This document shows positions 5,860 to 9,991 of a stretch of 9,991 nucleotides of DNA, piece by piece. How positions within the stretch are numbered: position 1 is the first letter of the stretch; every line of letters starts with the position of its first letter. The translations under genes were made by a program, and so were the position numbers. This DNA is from JAKBCQ01 sp021807585 (GTDB lineage: Bacteria; Planctomycetota; Planctomycetia; Isosphaerales; Isosphaeraceae): positions 1 to 9,991 of the forward strand of contig DAHWFG010000648.1 in NCBI GenBank assembly GCA_027325115.1. The letters run 5' to 3'. A model generated the notes under the pieces. That model saw only the letters and a list, made by a program, of their open reading frames with translations, was not told where the DNA came from and did not search any database.

Positions 5860-6819
5860 TCAATCCCCCTTTCGCGTTTGATCAAAAGGGGGACGAGGCG
5901 TTCGATCGATCCGCCAGGCCCCGCACGTTCGCGCCTCGTCGGCCGAATCGTTCCCTCGATCGAACGCGGTCGATCGGCTCGAAAGATCACCCTCGGCCGC
6001 TTTCCGCGCCGGATCGTCAAAGGGTTTCTGGGCCAGGACGTACGCGCTATGACCGAACGGCAGCCTGCATCTAAGTCGAACGACCGCCGAGGCTTCGACC
6101 GCGATCCAACGTTTCATCACGCGATTGATCGCGATCGACGGGATCCGGATCGTCAGTCCTCGCTCGTCGCTCGTTCGGCGTCGCGATCGAACGAGAGAAC
6201 GCGCCTCGGCGAAGATCGCGGGTATGCAATTTACGTATGTCGATTGAAGTATGTTAAAGCCGGCCTGGGCGATCGTCGCGACGAGGTCGCCCAGTCGATA
6301 ATAGGGACCGCTTGAGGGATCGCGATCGACTCCGCCGAAGACGCGTCGCGCGTTCGTCCGGACGAGCAACCGCCCCCCGGCTTTTAAAACCCGAAACGAC
6401 TCGAGCGCGGCGCGCCGATCGAAGCCGATCGGCAGATGCTGATAGACGTCAAAACACGTTATAATATCGAAAGACGTCGATTCAAACGGCAATTCGAGAG
6501 CCGATCCCAAAAAGACGCTCGCGGACGAGCGTCGTCGCGCGAGTTCGATCGCTTCGGAACGGGGGTCGAGCGCGACGACCGAACCGATCTCGCGTCGTTC
6601 TCCCAGCCGCGCCGCGGTCGTTCCCGCGCCGCAGCCGACGTCGAGCGCGCGGAGCCGCGATCGATTCGGCGGGGTCGAACGATCGAGGAGCCCCGCGGCG
6701 ATTCTCCACATCCCGCGCGACCACCAATGCGCGTCGTCGACCTCGGCGAGTCGGTCGAAATAACGCGGCTCGTCGATCGTCGGAGGCGACTCGGTCTTTC
6801 CGAATGTTGCTATGGACAT
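5860..6819 (-). CDS. Class I SAM-dependent methyltransferase with HWW motif
   Basis: The protein has 319 residues from ATG 6819. HWWSRGMWRI (31-40) near the N-terminus is characteristic of a methyltransferase type 11 subgroup. LDVGCGAGT (59-67) is SAM motif I, ALDPRSEAIE (83-92) motif II, FDIITCFDVYQHL (117-129) motif IV, and VLKAGGRLLVRTN (144-156) motif V. The last 50 residues are charged, low in complexity and probably not part of the fold. ATG 6819 has GAGG 9 nt upstream and overlaps the preceding gene's stop by 10 bp; an in-frame TTG at 6852 adds 11 residues but has no homology support. The substrate is presumably a sugar or lipid-linked saccharide, given the neighbours. Confidence 0.88.
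   Translation of the reverse strand: MSIATFGKTESPPTIDEPRYFDRLAEVDDAHWWSRGMWRIAAGLLDRSTPPNRSRLRALDVGCGAGTTAARLGERREIGSVVALDPRSEAIELARRRSSASVFLGSALELPFESTSFDIITCFDVYQHLPIGFDRRAALESFRVLKAGGRLLVRTNARRVFGGVDRDPSSGPYYRLGDLVATIAQAGFNILQSTYVNCIPAIFAEARSLVRSRRRTSDERGLTIRIPSIAINRVMKRWIAVEASAVVRLRCRLPFGHSAYVLAQKPFDDPARKAAEGDLSSRSTAFDRGNDSADEARTCGAWRIDRTPRPPFDQTRKGD
5865..5892. other. Small inverted repeat at the 3' end of a methyltransferase gene
   Basis: CCCCCTTT (5865-5872) and AAAGGGGG (5885-5892) form an 8-bp stem with a 12-nt loop, ending two bases before the stop codon of the minus-strand methyltransferase. No T-run follows on either strand, so a factor-independent terminator is not supported. 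It may stabilise or attenuate the transcript. Confidence 0.4.
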
Positions 6820-7850
6820 GCGTTTTCGCCTCGAATCGCGGTCAGGCTCCAAAGCGGACCGAACGCGAGAGTGAACGATCGAATCGACTTGGAACCGCGC
6901 GTTGATCGATAGATATACATTAAAATGCTTCTTAAGAGTGAACGATTATTGGACCAATCGGCGTCGATCCGCGGCGGCTCGATCGCGATCGACCGGAACC
7001 CCGCGGTCGCGGCGAGTTTTTGAGCTTCCCGCGGCGATAAACACGCGATCGGCTCGATCGCACCCCGGCGCAATCTCACGTACGGTCTCAACAAGCGACG
7101 CGGCAGAAAGCCGACTCCCCAGAGACCGACGTGAGGGTCCAAAAGCGGCGAATAGCGATTGGGAGACCAGACGATCAGTCGACCTCCCGGCTTGAGCGTT
7201 CGGGCGCATTCGCGAATCGCCGCGAACGGGTCGGTCAGATGTTCAAGCACACTGTCGAGCACGATCGCGTCGAACGAACCGGCGGGGTACGGCGATCGCT
7301 CGGCTTGCGCAATAATTAATGATGCATAAACATGATGATCATTTAGTCTTCGACGCGCGATCACGAGTCGCCGCGCCGCGACGTCGATTCCCTCGATTGC
7401 GATTCCTCGCCTCCGCGCCGCGACGAGCAAGCCTCCCGTCCCGCAGCCGACTTCGAGCACGCGTCCCGATTTCGGCAAGAGCTCGGCGAGCGCTTCTCCC
7501 CGGTCGATCGCCGATTCAACCTGCGCAAGGAACATTGCACCGCGTCCTTTGACTTCGGGTCGGCCGGCGAAATAACGGTCGGCGAGGACGATCGCGTCGG
7601 TCGTCGGCTCGAACTCGGCGAGTTCCTCCGCGACGGCTCGTTCGCTCTCCAAATCGAGGTAACGATCCGATTGCAACCGAAGATCGAGCAGCCCAGCGAC
7701 TTCGGGATAATACCGATCGCACTCCGCGCACGTTCGGCCGCGCTCGGCGGCGACGAGATCCCCATGACACGCGGGACAAACGAGGGACCGCTCGTCTTTC
7801 GCATCACACCCGATCGTCGCAGTCGGTCGTCGCGCCGCTTGAATCATCAT
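6810..7850 (-). CDS. Zinc-ribbon class I SAM methyltransferase
   Basis: The protein has 346 residues. An N-terminal C-x2-C...C-x2-C ribbon (C25, C28, C41, C44, from LVCPACHG and TCAECDRYYPE) resembles the Trm112-like zinc domain fused to many methyltransferases. The catalytic domain follows: VLEVGCGTGG (131-140), IEGIDVAARR (152-161), FDAIVLDSVLEHLTDP (193-208) and LKPGGRLIVWSPN (219-231). The C-terminal half is Arg-rich with an aromatic helix near 308-316, possibly membrane-associated. I chose ATG 7850, 23 bp after the deacetylase stop; a GGAG lies 11 nt upstream. The open frame extends 345 bp further, but that part is a shadow of the deacetylase. Two AT-codon islands (7346-7311, 6950-6903) stand out. 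Confidence 0.88.
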   Translation of the reverse strand: MMIQAARRPTATIGCDAKDERSLVCPACHGDLVAAERGRTCAECDRYYPEVAGLLDLRLQSDRYLDLESERAVAEELAEFEPTTDAIVLADRYFAGRPEVKGRGAMFLAQVESAIDRGEALAELLPKSGRVLEVGCGTGGLLVAARRRGIAIEGIDVAARRLVIARRRLNDHHVYASLIIAQAERSPYPAGSFDAIVLDSVLEHLTDPFAAIRECARTLKPGGRLIVWSPNRYSPLLDPHVGLWGVGFLPRRLLRPYVRLRRGAIEPIACLSPREAQKLAATAGFRSIAIEPPRIDADWSNNRSLLRSILMYIYRSTRGSKSIRSFTLAFGPLWSLTAIRGENACP

Positions 7851-7873
7851 TCTGGTACGTTCTCCATACCGTT

Positions 7874-8767
7874 CTATGAATGTGCGTTCAATCCCGCGGA
7901 TCGGAGCAATTCGTTCGATCGGCGTCGGATCGATTCGATCCACGCTTTCGCATGCGCCTTGACCGCGCGGGGAGGGCGGCGAAAGGCGAGCGTCGGTTCG
8001 ATCGCGCCTCGCGCTAATCGATCGATCGCCCGGTCGGTATTGATGTAATACGCGTCGACTCGGGGAAGATCGAATCGGTCGTCGCCGGGACCGGCCAAAG
8101 CCTGACGCACGCCGAACGCCGCGATAAACCGCTCCGAAACCGCTCGACGCACGAACGCGTTCGACGCGCCGAACGGATAAGCGAACAAATCGCACGAACC
8201 GCCGAGACGATCCTCGATCGCCGATTTTGATTCGATCAATTCTTCAAAAATCTGTTCATTCTTGCATTGAGTAAGATTTGGATGCGTTTTGGAGTGCGGC
8301 TGGAAGCGAAATCCCGCGGCGGCGAGATCGCGCGTCTCGCTCCAATCGAGGATCGGTTCGTCGCGCATCCACGGCGGGCGATCGGAGCGATTCGATTCGC
8401 GTCCCATGAAGTCCGTCGCGAGAAAAACCGTCGCGCCGAGTCGGTATCGGGATAACACATTGGCTGCGAGCGCGATCGACCGATAACCGTCGTCGAAGGT
8501 GATCGCGAACCGCCTTTCAATGCACGGGCGCCCCGCGGCGACCCATTCGGATAGGTCGACGCATCGATTTCCGTGTTCGACGAGCGCCTCGATCGTGCGC
8601 TCAAACACCCCGAGTTCGGTCGTGACCGCGTCGCGTCTGGAACCGAGCGCGTGGTACATCAGAATCGTCGGACCGACGCTTCTTGCGCGGATATTCGTAT
8701 CAAAGTTGATCATGTTGGTATTCTTACTCAAGCCGATCCGGTTGGTAGTTCCACGCCAAGCGATCAT
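7874..8767 (-). CDS. Polysaccharide deacetylase (NodB/CE4 family)
   Basis: The protein has 297 residues. It carries the CE4 motifs: FAITFDDGY (87-95, catalytic and metal-binding D92 and D93), HSKTH (158-162, the metal-binding H-x3-H) and LFAYPFG (194-200). ILMYHALG (35-42) is the usual first strand of the family. The enzyme would remove N- or O-acetyl groups from a polysaccharide or a lipid-linked intermediate. I see no clear signal peptide, so it may be cytoplasmic. ATG 8767 overlaps the upstream stop (ATGA), which favours it, but ATG 8713, just before the conserved part, is an alternative. Codons 160-181 are mostly A/T-ending, a sharp local change that falls on the H-x3-H region. Confidence 0.9.
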   Translation of the reverse strand: MIAWRGTTNRIGLSKNTNMINFDTNIRARSVGPTILMYHALGSRRDAVTTELGVFERTIEALVEHGNRCVDLSEWVAAGRPCIERRFAITFDDGYRSIALAANVLSRYRLGATVFLATDFMGRESNRSDRPPWMRDEPILDWSETRDLAAAGFRFQPHSKTHPNLTQCKNEQIFEELIESKSAIEDRLGGSCDLFAYPFGASNAFVRRAVSERFIAAFGVRQALAGPGDDRFDLPRVDAYYINTDRAIDRLARGAIEPTLAFRRPPRAVKAHAKAWIESIRRRSNELLRSAGLNAHS

Positions 8768-9900
8768 CCTTCGGAGGGAACCGCGACGCGATCGATCGCG
8801 TGATTTCGAGCGCGTTCGCGAGCGCGCCGGCGAGCGACCGAAGGCGTGTGAACGAGCGGCGGTTCGAGCATGACCTCGCCGCCGGTCCGCGCCGATTCGT
8901 AAACCGCCTGGATCATCTCAGTCACTCGACAGCCGTCCCAGCCCGTCGCTTCGGGCCTGGGAAATGCATGCGGAGCTTTGGCGAAGGCTTCCAACTCGGC
9001 GACGAGCGATCGCTCGCAGCCGTATCGCACGCGAAACGCCTTTTCGATCAGCCGATCCGGAAGATAGCGTTTATTGATATGACGGCCGTCGGCGAGCGTT
9101 CCCGAAAGCCTCCAGGGGGCGGCCTCGACGCGCAGCCGGCCTTGGCCGCCGCGTACGTCGATGCGCAGGTAAGCGTCGTCGCGCGTCCAGCTCGAATGAA
9201 TTTCGGCGATCGCTCGATCGTGATTGCGGAAGAGAGCGAAAGCGTCCGATTCGACGCCGATCGGCAGGCCGACCGCGTCTTGTACGTATCCTTGCGCCGC
9301 GACGACTTCGCCGAGGAATCGCCGAATCAGGTCGCACGCATGAGGACCGTTGTCCATCAGCGTTCCCCCGCCGGAAAGCGACGGATCGACATGCCAACCC
9401 GTGAGGAATTCGTGGGATGCGCGGTGGCCGATTTCAACGCGAACGCTCTCGGTTCGACCGATCGCCCATTCGCCGATGAGTTTGAGCGCGTCTTTCACGG
9501 GGGGATAAAAGCGATGATTGAAGCCCGTCGCAAGCTTGAGCCGCTTTTGATCGGCAAGCAACGCGACGCCGCGTGCATCGCCCGCTTCAATCGCGATCGG
9601 CTTTTCGCAGAGTACGTGCGCTCCCGCCGAGAGCGAGCGGTTGATCGCGTCAACATGTTCGCCGGGAGGAGTCGCGATTACGACTCCGCGAAGACCGTCA
9701 ATGTGTTCGAGAGCCTCGTCGAGCGAGCGGAATGCGGGAACTTTGAGGCTCGAGGCGATTGATTTCGCATGTGTCCAGTCGTGATCGACGACACCCGCGA
9801 GTTTGGTCGATCGCGCCACGGTCGCGGCCCGCGCCCGTTGCGCCCCGATGAACCCCAGCCCCACAACCACGACCTTCATCCTTCGGTCGCCGCCGTCCAT
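8764..9900 (-). CDS. Gfo/Idh/MocA-family oxidoreductase
   Basis: The protein has 378 residues. An N-terminal NAD(P) Rossmann fold has the loop GLGFIG (14-19), with VVDHDW (37-42) ending strand 2. The family signature CEKPIA (98-103) supplies the catalytic Lys100. The C-terminal substrate domain carries GGGTLMDNGPHACDL (177-191) with the conserved His187. These enzymes oxidise or reduce sugar hydroxyls, often on UDP-sugars, so a role in making a modified nucleotide sugar fits the locus. ATG 9900 is supported by GAGG 7 nt upstream; ATG 9879 (MKVVVVG) lacks one at useful distance. The last 25 residues are Arg-rich and non-conserved in appearance. It overlaps the deacetylase start by ATGA. Confidence 0.92.
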   Translation of the reverse strand: MDGGDRRMKVVVVGLGFIGAQRARAATVARSTKLAGVVDHDWTHAKSIASSLKVPAFRSLDEALEHIDGLRGVVIATPPGEHVDAINRSLSAGAHVLCEKPIAIEAGDARGVALLADQKRLKLATGFNHRFYPPVKDALKLIGEWAIGRTESVRVEIGHRASHEFLTGWHVDPSLSGGGTLMDNGPHACDLIRRFLGEVVAAQGYVQDAVGLPIGVESDAFALFRNHDRAIAEIHSSWTRDDAYLRIDVRGGQGRLRVEAAPWRLSGTLADGRHINKRYLPDRLIEKAFRVRYGCERSLVAELEAFAKAPHAFPRPEATGWDGCRVTEMIQAVYESARTGGEVMLEPPLVHTPSVARRRARERARNHAIDRVAVPSEG

Positions 9901-9991
9901 GGTCGCACCTCATCCTGAGATGGTGAAAAATCAGTGTTTTAGGCGCTCCGCGCCGGTCCATCCGCGCTCAATCTAACCGTTCGATCGATTT
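9901..9991 (-). other. Leader of the minus-strand array, possibly with the tail of an upstream gene
   Basis: On the minus strand two frames stay open from the window edge for 7 and 16 codons, ending at TGA (9970-9968) and TAA (9941-9939). Either could be the end of an upstream gene, and the data do not decide. A small hairpin, GGCGC (9942-9946) with GCGCC (9950-9954), is followed on the minus strand by TTTTT only 11 nt later, which is too far for a standard terminator. I see no clear promoter, so transcription may come from further upstream. Confidence 0.4.

Noticed and set aside
5497..6315. Plus-strand open frame of 272 codons
   Set aside because: It runs antisense through a glycosyltransferase start, the AT-rich gap and a methyltransferase end. 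It shows no domain.
7851..8195. 345-bp N-terminal extension of the zinc-ribbon methyltransferase frame
   Set aside because: It lies almost wholly within the deacetylase gene in another frame, is Arg/Ser-rich without a domain, and an ATG pair at 7850/7847 directly precedes the zinc ribbon.
466..9213. HIP1-like octamer GCGATCGC as a cyanobacterial signature
   Set aside because: About six copies among some seventy CGATCG is what random flanking bases would give, so the octamer itself is not favoured and no cyanobacterial assignment is justified.
8800..9762. Long plus-strand open frame of 320 codons
   Set aside because: It is antisense to the oxidoreductase, whose domains and motifs are complete. 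The translated product has no recognisable fold. High GC makes such shadow frames common.

Overview
The window is GC-rich bacterial DNA, roughly 60-65% G+C by eye. It holds most of a surface or exopolysaccharide biosynthesis locus. No ribosomal or other taxonomic marker is present. The GC-rich codon use, the TPR/HEAT protein and the mix of GT4 glycosyltransferases with methyltransferases would fit a planctomycete or a similar large-genome bacterium, but that is inference.

Layout. Positions 1-377 hold no firm gene. They carry two adjacent elements of about 90 bp, each able to fold into a long hairpin (112-206 and 241-329). A minus-strand gene (378-1184) encodes a membrane-anchored HEAT/TPR protein. 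A divergent intergenic region (1185-1464) carries a candidate promoter for the only plus-strand gene of the main block, a GT4 glycosyltransferase (1465-2646). The remaining genes, from 9900 down to 2573, all lie on the minus strand. In transcription order they are: a Gfo/Idh/MocA oxidoreductase, a NodB-type polysaccharide deacetylase, a zinc-ribbon methyltransferase, a second methyltransferase, two GT4 glycosyltransferases and a third methyltransferase. Four of these junctions overlap (ATGA, TTGA or 10 bp), one has a 23-bp gap, and the only real gap (5742-5859) is AT-rich and contains a TATAAT box. The array is therefore probably one or two polycistronic units.

How the genes work together (inference). 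The oxidoreductase would make or modify a nucleotide sugar. Three GT4 enzymes would add sugars from activated donors to a growing glycan. The methyltransferases would decorate or cap sugars, and the NodB protein would remove acetyl groups. Polymerase, flippase and export genes are not in the window. The polysaccharide cannot be named.

The most unusual signals are at the nucleotide level. First, the two hairpin elements differ in arm sequence yet each keeps its arms complementary. Second, short islands of AT-ending codons recur inside otherwise GC-ending genes. Third, CGATCG occurs about 70 times, some twenty-fold over a base-composition estimate. I found no CRISPR array, tRNA, rRNA or insertion sequence.
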